Below are positions 38,001 through 49,900 of a stretch of DNA of 64,000 nt, piece by piece; position 1 is the stretch's first letter, and every line of letters begins with the position of its first letter. Under the pieces are notes generated by a model. It was not told where the DNA came from and made no database searches. It worked only from the letters and a program-made list of their open reading frames with translations. Both the position numbers and the translations under genes were made by a program. Origin of the DNA: Anastatus disparis (taxonomy: Eukaryota > Arthropoda > Insecta > Hymenoptera > Eupelmidae); the NCBI GenBank assembly GCA_017163975.1, contig JAFFSR010000227.1, positions 682,001-746,000 on the forward strand, written 5' to 3'.

Positions 38001-38519
38001 CGTTAGCAATTCTTATATTTCATAGTATTTTTTAATAATATTAATTGATATTCCTGGAGATTTTGAAAAAAATTACATGATACTCGATTCATGATTCGGA
38101 ATTTCGTTATGTTCCAATATGAGCTACTATCACTTAAAATACATATTCAAGAAAACTTTTCCAAGTGAATTTTTTTTGTTCTCTACAATTTTCATTTAAG
38201 CAGTTCATTTTAAAAATATTACTGTTTAATAATAATGTAATGGTCGATTTGTTGATTAATAGTCTGTTTTAATGAAACTGTTGTTCGGTCTAATATATAG
38301 TACCATCTTTTGTTAATAAAATATAAACTAATTAAATAATATTTAATTTCAGGTCAAAAATTTGCAATGATAGAGTTGATGATCGTTGCAGCTCATGTTC
38401 TGTACAACTTTAATCTTGAACCAATACAGAAGACTGCTGATTTAAAATTTAAGTTGCACGTCGTTTTAACTACAACCCATCCTGTTTTTGTGAAATTCAA
38501 AAGTTTAAATAGAAGCTAA
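25541..38519 (+). CDS. Cytochrome P450, CYP4 family, first copy (510 aa)
   Basis: Twelve exons join in phase: 25541-25694, 26782-26891, 28986-29076, 29153-29338, 29552-29648, 31608-31707, 32052-32154, 33657-33763, 36914-36982, 37064-37232, 37379-37558, 38353-38519. The product is a haem-thiolate monooxygenase anchored in the ER by the N-terminal hydrophobic helix (residues 2-19), followed by a proline-rich hinge with PGPTP. Key motifs: I-helix GHDTT (317-321), ExxR as ESLR (374-377), NPDRF (427-431), and the haem loop [10 protein letters not shown] with cysteine 454. CYP4 enzymes typically hydroxylate fatty acids, hydrocarbons, hormones or xenobiotics; the substrate cannot be read here. The residue before GHDTT is alanine, not the glutamate usual in CYP4. 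All splice sites are GT-AG and no stop interrupts it. Introns carry many transposons. An AATAAA lies about 100 bases past the stop. Confidence 0.95.
27292..27366. repeat. (CT)n microsatellite
   Basis: About 75 bases of almost pure CT in the second intron of the first P450. The second copy lacks it at the matching position. Confidence 0.98.
27563..28226. mobile_element. Long palindromic MITE, 3-bp TSD (family H, copy 1)
   Basis: CAAGGGGAGTGTTTCACC at the left mirrors GGTGAAACTCTCTCCTTG at the right, with near-complete complementarity over two arms of about 320 bases. TAA flanks both ends. Length and termini match copies at 32823-33484 and 42904-43566. The 3-bp TWA target fits the PIF/Harbinger superfamily (inference). 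It lies in intron 2 of the first P450. Confidence 0.93.
28395..28560. repeat. Small palindromic repeat (family R3)
   Basis: AATCGTATATTTACCTCGGG mirrors CCCTGGGTGAATAATATACG around a centre with CGCGTATTTGCGG and CATACGCGAACATG. Related pieces occur at about 32165-32285 and 55100-55180. Confidence 0.7.
29359..29482. mobile_element. Short palindromic MITE, ACTGTGGAGCTATT ends
   Basis: ACTGTGGAGCTATTTAAG mirrors CTTGAATAGCTCCACTGT. The matching intron of the second P450 reads straight through without it, so it inserted after the duplication or was lost from the other copy. Intron 4 of the first P450. Confidence 0.85.
30246..30820. repeat. Family R1 repeat interrupted by a nested MITE
   Basis: The head palindrome (TACGTTACGATACGTGTGCG, loop CTGAGCGAAGCGACGG) and the GAGATAAATCC tail match 2353-2880. 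A separate element splits the tail at 30420-30774. Intron 5 of the first P450. Confidence 0.75.
30420..30774. mobile_element. TA-flanked MITE nested in an R1 repeat
   Basis: TTGGGATCTGACATGGGG mirrors ATGTCAGATCCCAA with TA on each side. The uninterrupted R1 copy near 2591 reads AATGCTATAGATCAGC exactly where this one is split, so it supplies the empty site and supports a TA duplication. Confidence 0.88.
31730..32006. mobile_element. Double palindromic insertion in intron 6 of the first P450
   Basis: Two hairpins in tandem. The outer left one centres on GTGCGAGCGAAGCTCGCAC near 31788. The second, 31846-32006, is almost perfect over about 75-base arms starting CGGGGCGTAAAATGG on the minus strand. 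The second P450 reads TTTTATAAAATT without a break here, so up to six bases (TTATAA) appear duplicated around the insert. Confidence 0.88.
32165..32285. repeat. Family R3 palindrome, second copy
   Basis: Contains GCCGCAAATACGCGAAT and GATAGTCCATTTTC, the complement of the centre of 28395-28560. Absent from the equivalent intron of the second P450. Confidence 0.65.
32823..33484. mobile_element. Long palindromic MITE, 3-bp TSD (family H, copy 2)
   Basis: CTAGGAGAGGGTCTGACC mirrors GGTCAGACCCTCTCCTAG, with TTA on both sides and arms of about 320 bases that are nearly perfectly complementary. In intron 7 of the first P450; the same intron of the second copy lacks it. Confidence 0.93.
33530..33605. 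repeat. Fragment of family R2 repeat
   Basis: Carries TTTTACTTTCGGTCCGCTTT and AAGTTAATAAAGATGG, also found at about 46250-46320 in the second gene, and in diverged form near 53650, 55670, 55900 and 56820. Confidence 0.6.
34248..34779. mobile_element. Inverted-repeat element present in both P450 copies
   Basis: AACCTTTTCATTACGGC mirrors GCCGTAATGAAAAGGTT. The orthologous element at 47293-47916 sits at the same place in the second gene, so it was present before the duplication. No coding capacity. Confidence 0.8.
34780..36699. mobile_element. CCCTACT-ended palindromic MITE split by a minisatellite-bearing repeat
   Basis: The outer MITE begins CCCTACTGAAAAAAATGACAT (34780) and ends TTTAGTAGGG (36699). 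Its right arm is cut within a T run by an insert running from GCTTTCTCATAGAGAAAGC (about 34882) to CCAAAGCACTTGGCAGCG (about 36686). The insert repeats the structure of 4268-6414, with GT microsatellite and degenerate units of about 160 bases. The second P450 lacks all of it and shows an uninterrupted GAAAGATTGCTCG. Open frames here reflect the repeat. Confidence 0.9.
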
Positions 38520-38689
38520 ATTTATCAAACTAAAATTCTTTTGTTAACTTTTTGAAACTGACCTATGGATATTTAATAGATAACATTACAAATATAGGCG
38601 ATTGTGAAATTTATTATAATAAATAAATCATTTGGAATATAAATATATTCATTACAATGGCCTTTTCCATCATGAAATTTTGGTTCGTG

Positions 38690-40213
38690 TAGCAGCAAGA
38701 GAAAACAAGAATTTTTTTCATAGCATGAGCTTTTTATTCTCTTGAATATAGTATTGATTTTTATTCTCTATTCATACCCATGATTTTTTATATGACTAAT
38801 TCCGTGAAACTTTTAATACCTAATCTATTGAATTTTTTTTTCAACTGAAACCCTATTGTAAAGTGGTTTTTAAGGAGTTTAAAAAGCTATTATTGTACAG
38901 TGCTACTCATTTTTTTAAAAACGCTTTCTTTATATAAGTAATATTTAGAATTTTCAATTTTAAAATAATCATGATTTTTTTTTCAAAAAAAACTTTAAGT
39001 TTTTGATTTTGTTTGGTCATTTTTGAGAAATTATACTAAAATAGCAGCCTGAAGATAGTATTATATATTCCAAAACATAGCAAACAAGAACAATAGATTT
39101 TTTAGAATTTCAAATTGTATTTTTTGTATGCCTGCTTAAAATTGCCAAAAATAAAAATATTTAATACTAAATAATAAATAATGCTGTGTATAAATCATGT
39201 ATCCTATTATATTATTTAAAAGAAACTTTTACAGCTATTTTCTTAAATTTTAGTATTATTTCAATTTTTAAAATTCCAAATTCATTTTATTTATGTGTTT
39301 GTATTCTGATTCATTATAATTTATTTAGACCACAAAAATTTTAAAAAAATTTTAATGATTATATGTTTGATATTTTTGCACAAGACTTTTCTGAAGAAGA
39401 AAGTTATTGAAAATTAGTTCAAATTTAAGCACATAATCTGTAAATCACAAATTCTGTGTATTAATTGTATTTAAGAACACATACTCTACTAAATTTACAT
39501 AAGTTTTGTGTATAACTTATGCATTTTAATTTACTATGTATCTAAGCCTGATTTCAGACATTTTACATAAAACATATGTGAATCAAGACATAGATTGTAT
39601 ATCTTAATCACTCAGAATATTTGTAATTTATTTACACAATTTGTGTAATTTTACATCTATTTACACAAAACGCAATTTTTAACTGTGTGAATTAGTTTTT
39701 GATATCCAATTTATATATTTCAACAAGTCGTCAAGGGTTTAGCTTATTTTTCATAACTTCATAAATTAATAATAATGAGCGAATGACTAATGATAATATG
39801 TTTCCTGATTAATCATTAAATTGAATGAAAAACAAAAATAAATTGCTGACTAAGTTTTAAACATTATATTATTAATAATATTAATGAATATTCATAAAGT
39901 TCATCAAGATCAGTTAAGACGCAATGTTGTATAGGTAAACTAAAAAATGGTTTATCCTTATGCATTTATAAGTAAACAAAAGGCTATTGAAGCATATGTA
40001 GAATCACATGTAGCATAATTATAAATTAACTTGTTTTCTTCTTATTTATTAGGTAAAATAAGTTTTTATAATTACATAATTGATTCTTTATATAAAAAGA
40101 TTATATTTATGATGAAAATTGTTTACACCCTGTAAAGTTTGCTTTTTATATACAATACATAATTTATTTGTAAAATTTCTCCTCAAGAATCTTATTGTTT
40201 ATTTTGTTTTTAC
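38690..40213. other. Spacer between the duplicated P450 units
   Basis: AT-rich, with no open frame or repeat I can name. It is not shared with the other flanks of the duplication. Confidence 0.5.
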
Positions 40214-40935
40214 ATAGAAATCATTTTTACATAGGAAATTATGAAATTTCTAGTGCTAATATGTAATAGATTAATAAGATACTTTTGATGATTACTTTTG
40301 AATTAATATAATATTTCTATCCAAAATTTTTAATAATTTAAGCTATTATTCTATTTTTTCTAATTGTAACTCTTGAATTCAATAACCAATGTTTTAACAT
40401 ACGAAAACTTACCATGTTTATTGTTAGTTCCAATAATTTATTGATTTTTCAGTTTTTAATCATTTAGTTAAATCATATTATATGGAAATCATATTTTCTA
40501 TTCTGTGTTAAATATTTAACAAACAATTTAACCATCGCCAAAAATACTATTTAAAACGTAAAATAGTGCATCTTGCGCAACTTATATCATAATATCTATT
40601 ACCATATATATAGTCATTTTTACACAAAATCAAGTATGTCCCACGTTTGCAATGGAATGTAATAATTTTTACCGCAATTTTATCGCTCGATTTTTCGAAT
40701 TAACATTTATATGATAAAAAAATCCATAAATTATCAAATGTATAAGATGCATTAATGTTTCACTTGTCAGCATTACATTACTTTTACGTAATCAAGTAAA
40801 ACCAGTTTTTTTAGCAAAAACTATTATATTAAAAATCTTTAAGCTTGCCAATCAAATATTGTTCTCATTATCAGTTTAGACTACTCAGAAGATTAGTCGA
40901 AAAATAATTTTAAAATATAATCATAGGAAGTAATC
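40214..40935 (+). promoter_or_regulatory. Conserved 5' flank of the second CYP4 gene
   Basis: Matches the flank of the first copy over several hundred bases, with small insertions (for example an extra block near 40600-40670). The conserved GACTACTCAGAAGATTAG lies about 55 bases before the ATG. Both copies probably kept a promoter. Confidence 0.4.
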
Positions 40936-43900
40936 ATGATATTTTATTTATTATTGATTATTTTGTTTCTATTAAGTTTTATTCATGCTTCAATTAGATA
41001 CACTAGAACTGGAATACTAATAGATAAAATTCCTGGTCCAACACCCATACCTCTCTTTGGAAATTTAATTGAATTAAATATTACAACAGGTTAGTTTTAT
41101 AAAGAAGTAGGAAATAAAATAAAACGAATATTATTAGGATTAAATAATAACAAATAAATTTTTTTAATTGATAGTTATGGATATGTACTATTTATTTCAC
41201 AAAAATATTTTTCAAATTTAATGTAAATAAAATTTTCTTAACTAGTTAATTTGAGAATGAAAATAACTTTTATTCATACTTACAAGGAGAGTAACCCTTG
41301 TTTGGGTCACGGATCTTGCTGTAACTTGCGGATATGTTTTTTATACATGAAATCATGAAGAAAACCGCGAGCTTTTTCAATTTTTTTTTGTTTCGGCTTA
41401 AATTCGATGAAACAATATAATCTTAATAATAAAAAAAATCGCATTGGATACAGGAATGATTGAAATATGTATATGCATTCATTGAAACGAAAATTGTAAT
41501 AATTTTAATTAATAATGGATTTATTTCTTTAATGACACAGTAATCGGGACTCAGACCCTACTTGTAAATTTTTTTTTTAAACTTTATTTTTTATTAATTT
41601 AAAAAGTATTTTCACAGATAAACTATGGAACCTCATTCGCAAAAACGCAATAAAATATCATCCGATTGCAAAAATTTGGCTTGGCACTTTTGCGTTAATC
41701 ATTACTGCTGATCCTGAGGATATTAAGGTGATATACTATAATATAAGATTTATATTCAATCACCGACATTGCAATTTTCCGGTTTATTATTCTTCATTCA
41801 ATAATTTTTTGAGATATCTTATTTCACGCTTTTTATTAGTTGAAATTGGTAGGCATAAAATAAAGATACTTTTAAAACTTTTGGATTCAGAATGAAAGAT
41901 TTGAAAGACTGTAATGTCGGTATTTTACATTCTCTTAAGTTATAAAATGCATTTAATAATTTCAAGTTTAATATATATTTGTATTTATTTTAATGACAAA
42001 AAGTCTTTTTATTAATCTTTGATAGAAAAGTAATAAATAATAATAAAATATTGATAAGAAAGATAGAATATTATTGCAACCTTTATGTCTTACAGGTTTT
42101 TTTTTATCAGTGATAAATAGTTACATAATATTTATAGTTATATAGGTAGTTTATATAATATTTATTCCTTACAGAAAAAGTCTTGTCAAGTTAAAACTTT
42201 TTTTTATATTCTTTTTCAAAATCAGAAACACAAAATTTCAGATTTTTTCTTTATTAGAAGTCCAAGAACGAGCATCTTATAGTTAAAAAATTGACGTATT
42301 TTTATTACTTTTTATCAATTTTTTAGTACTATAACTACTAGTTTTCATGCTCCCTGCAGCGATCGGAGCGCCACCGCTATCGGAATCGTATTTCAGTTAA
42401 TTGTCATCTTTTGAGACATTTTAAATTAGATAAAAATGTTTTCCTACGTACACCCAACGTTAATTGATTCTTTCCGAATTTTTCAAAATGTTCCAATAGA
42501 AACAAAGGAAACAACGGAATTGTCCAATGAAAGTTCAGGATTTCAAAACATTCGGAAAGAATCCATTAACGGTGGGTGTACAATCAATTCTTAATTTTAT
42601 TTACAAAGAAAATTCAATATTAAATTAAAATAAATGAAGCTGTGGTTTGTAGAGAAAAATAAAAAGTAGTTCATATAATCACTACATCGTGTTTAAATTT
42701 TTTCTACAAGTTATTCGTTCATTTTTATTAATTAATTCATAAAACTTAATTAAAAATAATCTTTAATGCATATTATACATGGGAAAACTCTAATTATACT
42801 TATTCAAGTATATTAACAGGTAAATATGTTCAAAATAAATTTTTCGTGACGCTGTAGTCAACTACAAGTTGTGTGAAAAGTAAAGCACTCTTAACAAGTC
42901 TTACAAGGAAAGTGTTTCACCTTCGGGTCACCGTTTTTGCTCAAATTTTGAGAATGTTTTCCGGATGCAGAAATATGAAGAAAGCTCAAATTTTAGAGGC
43001 CAACGCTCAATATTTCCCTAGTTACAGGACATTAAAGAAAATTACTAAAAAAGCTACTAGATTTTCAAACGCTTATAGTTCCTCAGCATTATTGTCTAGA
43101 AGCTTAAACCTTTTTTTAAATGAAAGCTGAGCTAAAATCCTTTCGAAATCGTAGTTATGGCATATCGAAATATTATTTTTTCGCAAAGTTATAGCGTAAT
43201 AAAGATTGAACCCAATTTTAGCTTTTATTATTAAACAAAAAATTCAGGTCCATTACGCTTCAGATCTTTATTACGCTCTAACTTTAGAAAAAAATAATAT
43301 TTTGAGATGCTATATGTGCTATTTTGAAAGGATTTGAGCTCAGCTTTCATTTAAAAAAAGGTATAAGCTTTAAGCTAACAATGCTGAAATACCACAAGCT
43401 TTTGAAAATCTAGTGACTTTTTTAGTGTTTTTCTTCAATGGCCTGTAACTAGGAAAATATTGAGCGTTGGCCTCTAAAATTTTGGCTTTCTTCATGTTTC
43501 TGCATCCAGAAAACATTACCAAAATTTGAGCAAAATTGGTGACCCGAAGGTGAAACACTCTCCTTATTAGTTTAAAATACTGGAAATAACCTAAAAAATG
43601 AGAGTTTCCAAATTAGGAAATATGAAAACTAGTAGTTTTAGTATTAGGAAATTGGCAGAAAAGCAGCATTATAAATTCTTATTAAAATAAAATAAAATCT
43701 TTTTATTCTTAAAGGTTGCACTTTCATCGAAAGTAAATATAACTAAAGGCTATTCATATAAATTCCTTAAGACGTTTATGAAAAAGGGGCTTATTACTAA
43801 TACAGGTTTGTAATTTTTATAATACAACTTTTCTGGAATTTTTTTTTCAATTAATTATTGAATATCTGTACGTGATTGCAGGAGAAAATTGGTTTCACAA

Positions 43901-46900
43901 AAGAACAATCTTAAATCACGCTTTTCGTATGAAAAATTTAAAGCAATATATAGAAATTATAAACAGACATGTTGAAAAAACGATTTTGCACATTAAATCA
44001 CAAGAACTCGAAACAGCTCAAAGTCTGGTACCTTTAATGAAAAATCTCACATTAAACATAATTTGTGGTAAATTAAATGCTTATCGGATTTTTATATTTA
44101 ATTAAAATCTAAATTATGCTACCATTATTAACGAATTGAAAAACAAAATTTATTATAACAGAAGCTGCCATGAACGTAGATCTAGATAAAATAGAAGCTG
44201 AAAAAGTAAATCAATATAGTCATGCGCTTGACGAATATCTGGAGTTTGTTTTATACAGGTAATAATTCTAATTTTTCCTCATACGTGCTGGGTAAGTGTC
44301 CGATTGCGCATGCGTTTTCGGGTTGGTAAGTAGCTAATAGCGCACGCCGCTTGTGTTTTGTCTTTGAAGCGTGTGTTCTAGTTAAAAGCGTTACGTAATA
44401 AAAAATAACGTCACGCAAATGCGTTAAGTAATGAAAAAAAGAACATCACGATTTTAATTGCATATACATAAGTAGCGTCGCGCGGGCAAAGATGATAGGA
44501 GAGAGAGAGAAAGAGAATGCTGTATCGAAAGAAAACAAGACACGCAAGAACGTGTTTACGAGTCAGTCGTACGGCAGATATGAGAGAAAGAGAGAGAGAG
44601 AGAGAGTAAGAGAATGCTGTATCGAAAGGAAACAAAACACTCAAGAACGTGCACGAGTTTCTATGTATACGAGTCAGTTGTGTGCTAGCTTCTTGATAAA
44701 AGTTGTTGGCGACGCAAAAAAATAATATTTTTATGGAATGCTTTTTTTTATTTACATATCAATTTTTTTAAATGGGGGAGGCTTCGCCCCTCCCCCCGAC
44801 CCCCCTTTTTGCGCCCCAACATCTCACTCTCTCTCTCTCTTACACCCAACACTTATGAGAAAAAATATTATGTGAATCTCGTTCGGTCAACAAAATACTA
44901 TACATTAAAAGTTATATACAAACTTTGAATGTGTAGTATTTTGAGGTTAGGTTTGTCGAGTTTAATATATAATTTCCATTTCAAGTGTATACTAAAATAA
45001 CGAGTCCAAATGATTTTTTATTTTAACAAAAATGATTCTATTAATATAGCTTTAGTGCGGACAAGTTATTATATTTATTTAAACTAAGAATTTAAAAAGA
45101 TATCAATAAAATAAAAAAAGCAAAAATCGATTCCAACAACTCCGACATCCCATTAAGTGCACGAGTATTATTTATTATTTTATAGCACGTGTGAGAGAAA
45201 TCCGCCATATGCAATTTATATTCAACGAAAACTATACACTCCAGCAATGCTGACAGAAAAAAGTAACCAATCATTTAGATCAATAATGAAAGAGAAAGTA
45301 AAGTATTTAGTTCATAGTTGATATTTCTCTTCGTTCGTCTGTACGCACTACACAAGCATGTGCATCGCTTACTTGATTTACGTGCAAATAGATAATACAA
45401 ATTAATAACTATGTCTTAATAAAAAAAATAGATAGAGTACAGAAAAGAAAAATTTAATAAGAGAGATGTACTAATATTGTTTCTTTTATAGAACTATCAG
45501 ACCCTACATAAGAGATTGGATGTTAACATTCTTAAAAATTGGACGCCTACAAAAATGTAATATAAAAATACTCCACGAATTTTCAGATAAGGTTCATTTA
45601 TGTTCATTTATTTTATAAAATTATTTTTCAAAATTAATTGTTCTTTTACTTTTATAAAAAGGTCATACAAGAGCGAAGAAATCATCTCGACCGTTACGGA
45701 TATCAATCTCTACATAAGTTTATTGCCACTGAAGATACAATGGAAATTGAAAATTCGATTGATGGTAAAAAAAATTATTTTTATTTAGATGAAATTGAGA
45801 TTGAGTCAGTTTATAAATTTAGTTAGTAAATCACACTTGATCTTCTCTTTTAACGAAACAAATTTTTTTTACGGTCGATTAGTCGGTACCTGAACTCTAA
45901 TAGATAACTGGATTTAAAGATAATTCATAAACATTCAATTTTCTTACGTTCAGACAATCTTCCACAAATATATAGAGTAATTATTATATATAAGACGTGT
46001 CTCTGTTTTTTTATCTCAACCTATTTATAAATAGCACATTTTGCAATTCGGGAGTAAAGTCTATTCATCGCTCAGAAATTTAAAAAATAGTATATGCACC
46101 ACGGGCGCGACGGGGATTTATGTCCCTCGTGTGAATTTTGCGCCCTCGCTTCGCTCGTGCGAAAAATTCACACTTGGGCCAAAATCCCCTATTTTGCGCC
46201 CTTGGCTCATAATGTACTATTATTCCCGCAAAATTTTTGGAAGCAGTTATATTTAACTTTCGGTTCGCTTTTCAAGTTAATAAAGATAGACATTATCGTT
46301 GAGATAGAAATAAAAATATTCATGCAATCTTTATTATCGAAAATTACTTAATTAATATTAAAAATTTTTCCATCATAGCAAACCAGGATCAATTAAATTT
46401 TCTGGATATTCTTCTATTAGCAGAAAAAAAAGGTACGATGGATGCCGAAGCAGTTCAGGCTGAGGTACATACATTTATAGGAGCAGTAAGTTTATATAAA
46501 TTATTTATCTATGTAACTTTTATAAATATAAAAAAAATTGTATAATTTTTAAAGCATTCAGAGTTAATGTATATGGGGATATCCACACAACTTTTAATTC
46601 TCTAGTAACAGGTCATATTACAGCTGTTACTGGGTTACCGTATGATGCACCTTATTTAAACTAGGTTCAAATCTTTTGTGCTATCCTGTAACTCTATTTC
46701 TGATGTATTTTGTAAATATGCCTCAAACGGCGAAGCAGATAATTCTATAAAAAATAAATTTACACATAAGATAAATTACGGTAATTTTTTATGTGTAAAA
46801 ATGAATGTTTTATAGAAATATCTACTTAGCCGTTTGTGGCACATTTACAAAATACATCAGAAATAGAGTTACAGGATAGCACAAAAGACTTGAACCTAGT

Positions 46901-49900
46901 TTAAATAATGTGCATCATGCGGTAACCCAGTAACAGTTGTAATATGACCTGTTACTAGAGAATTAAAAGTTGTGTGGGTATCCCCATATAGAAAAAATAG
47001 GAATAAATGAAATTTTATTGAGATTCATTTGTTTAAAATTTAATACAGGATACATTATATTATTAAAAATTTTAGTTCCTAATATTACTCAAGATTCTTA
47101 TTTAAACATGAGTAGTACACATATGAAGAATGTTTGGTCCATTCTTTCCCGTTCATCGTTTTGAAGCATTATCATCTCTATCATACATATTATAATCTCT
47201 GTATACATTAACTCTATAATATTAACGTCTAAACAGTATTTATTTTTAATAAAGAATTTTAGATTATGAAATTGAACTTAGCTTTCCGAGTGACCTTTTC
47301 ATTACGGCAACCATCTTCTCGCGGTTATTAGGTCATCTTCTACTGCCGAAGTCGAATCGACATACGGGTGAAGCGTGGTGGTGAGTGCTGCCCTATAGCC
47401 AAAAATCTTATACGTTCCGTTATAATATTGTGTGCATAACTTTGAACTGTAGTTTAATAATGTTGTCCAATATAAAGTAAACAATATTATATTATTCACA
47501 TACTGCATTAAAATAGTTTAATATTTATATTAGTATTTTTTATATTAGTATCTAAATATAGTTTTTAATAATTATTATAAATATGCCTATTATAGTTAAT
47601 TTAAAATGTAAACATTGTAATAATTTTGTAAACATTTCTTTTTCACTCTTTTTTTTTCATTTGTAAATTCTTCAACTTAATTTTTACTAAAATTGTTGCT
47701 TATAAAAACTATTTAAAAAAGTAGGTTAGCAAGTCTGTCTGGAAATCAGCTAATTGTTTATTTCCATTTATAAAATTTAGCTGTCCTATGGGGGCCCCCT
47801 TTAGCCATCACACCTTATTTGAAGTGGTACCACTGCGGCGAGAATTCGGCAAGAATTTTGGTACCACTGATGATTCGATATCGACTTCAGGCCTTCTGCG
47901 TGCCGTAATGGAAAGATTGCTCGAATTATTTGTATGAATTAAAAATTATGATCAATATTGTAGATCAGCATCTAAGCTTCACAACATGTGATGGTTCTGC
48001 ATTTTTATCCTAAATAACATAACAACTATTTCAATCCAAAAAGTATATCCTATAGAAAATTTTTAAGAGTCCGCTGTATCTCTGTCCTTTTCTAATTAAA
48101 AAATTGACTTTATTCCCAAAATTAGCAACAAGAGGCAAAAATAAAGAGATGGTTTCGATGTGTTTAATAAAATGTAATATTTTCTTTGATTAGTATGAAT
48201 TAATTTTATTGCTTCGTTTTTAAGAAAAGTTGGAATAACTTAAAAAATTAGAAATTAGTGTCAAATGATGGGATTTTCAAGTTATTCCAACTTTTCTTGA
48301 AAATAAAGCGGTGGAATTAAATTATTCTTATCAGAGAAAATATTGCTTTCTATTACACGAATCGAAACCATCTCTTTATTTCTGCCTGAAGCTATTAGTT
48401 TTTATAAAAAATAAATTTTAAATAGATTCGGTAAAACAGGTAACTGTGTCGGTATACAGCTGACTCTTAAAGACATTTGGTAGTGCTTTTTTTATGTTTA
48501 TGCTACATATTTCTTTATTACATCTTATAAAAAAATTCATTTAATTATAGTATAATTGATTGATTTTATTGAGTTTATTAATTTTAGGGTCACGATACTA
48601 CTGCAGTAGCATTGGTTTATTTATTGATGCTATTAGCTGAGAATCAAGAAGCTCAAGTAAATCATAGTAATTGTATTCTAATTATTTAAAAGAATCTGTA
48701 TAAATATACTCACAATAAAAATTTTATTTTAAAACAGGATTTAGCTAGAGCTGAAGTCTTTGAAGTATTAAACGAAAGTGAAGGCAAAATAACTTATACA
48801 GAAATTCAAAAATTAAATTATCTTGAACGATGTATAAAAGAATCTTTAAGGCTATTTTCAGTTGTTCCTCACATTTCTCGTTATATAAGCGAAGAAATGC
48901 AACTAAGTAATATTTATTACATCTTTACATTTATATAAATTAATTTTCAAAAAAACAACGAGTGAATTCATATTTTATTAATTTTATAGAAGTGGAATAA
49001 AATTTCACAATTGTTTTTAGAATTATTGCTTTACACAATATATTCTTTTTAGAATTATTGCTTTACACAATATATTGTTTTTAGAAAATTATTTAGTACC
49101 TGCTGGTCATGAATTAGGCATTTCAATTTTTGATGTCCATAGAAATCCTGAAATATGGGATGACCCTCATAAATTCAACCCTGACCGATTTTTGCCAGAA
49201 AATACAAAAAAACGTCACCCTTTCGCATATATTCCTTTCAGTGCTGGATTGCGAAATTGCATAGGTAAGAGCATGTTGTAATACAAATAAAGTAAATGAT
49301 TAAGACTTAAGTTTCAATAAGGTATCGAACGAGATTATTAATTTTTCAATAAAGATATCCAAAGTCGTTTAAGACTAAATTTTTTTTTAATTTACAAATA
49401 ACTTTCATGAAAATGTCATATGGGCGAGATTGTCTTATTATCAAGGATAGCTGTTTCTTGACTTAAACTTTTCTTAGTTTTTAATTTAATTGCATTTAAT
49501 TAATTTAAACTCTAGTTAAAATTAGCTAAATTCAGTTTAAAATTGACGAAACTTGACTTAAATTTAGATATTTTTTAGCTATGGTTCAATTTAAATTCTG
49601 ATATTTTTTAGCTAGAGTTCAATTTAAATTCTGATGAATTTAAATTGAACAGCATCGGTGAAAATACATTACAATTTTATATAATCTATTTCGTTAGCAA
49701 TTCTTATATTTTATAGTATTTTTTAATAATATAATATTAATTGATATTTCTGGAGATTTTGAAAAAAATTACATGATACTCGATTCATGATTCGGAATTT
49801 CGTTATGTTTCAATATGAGCTACTATCACTTAAAATACATATTTGAGAAAACTTTTCCAACAAGTGAATTTTTTTGTTCTCTACAATTTTTATGAAGTTC

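Noticed and set aside
42873..43130. 85-codon plus-strand frame, with similar frames at 28000-28182 and 43370-43558
   Set aside because: All lie in the arms of the palindromic family H MITE; similarity among them reflects the repeat, not a protein family.
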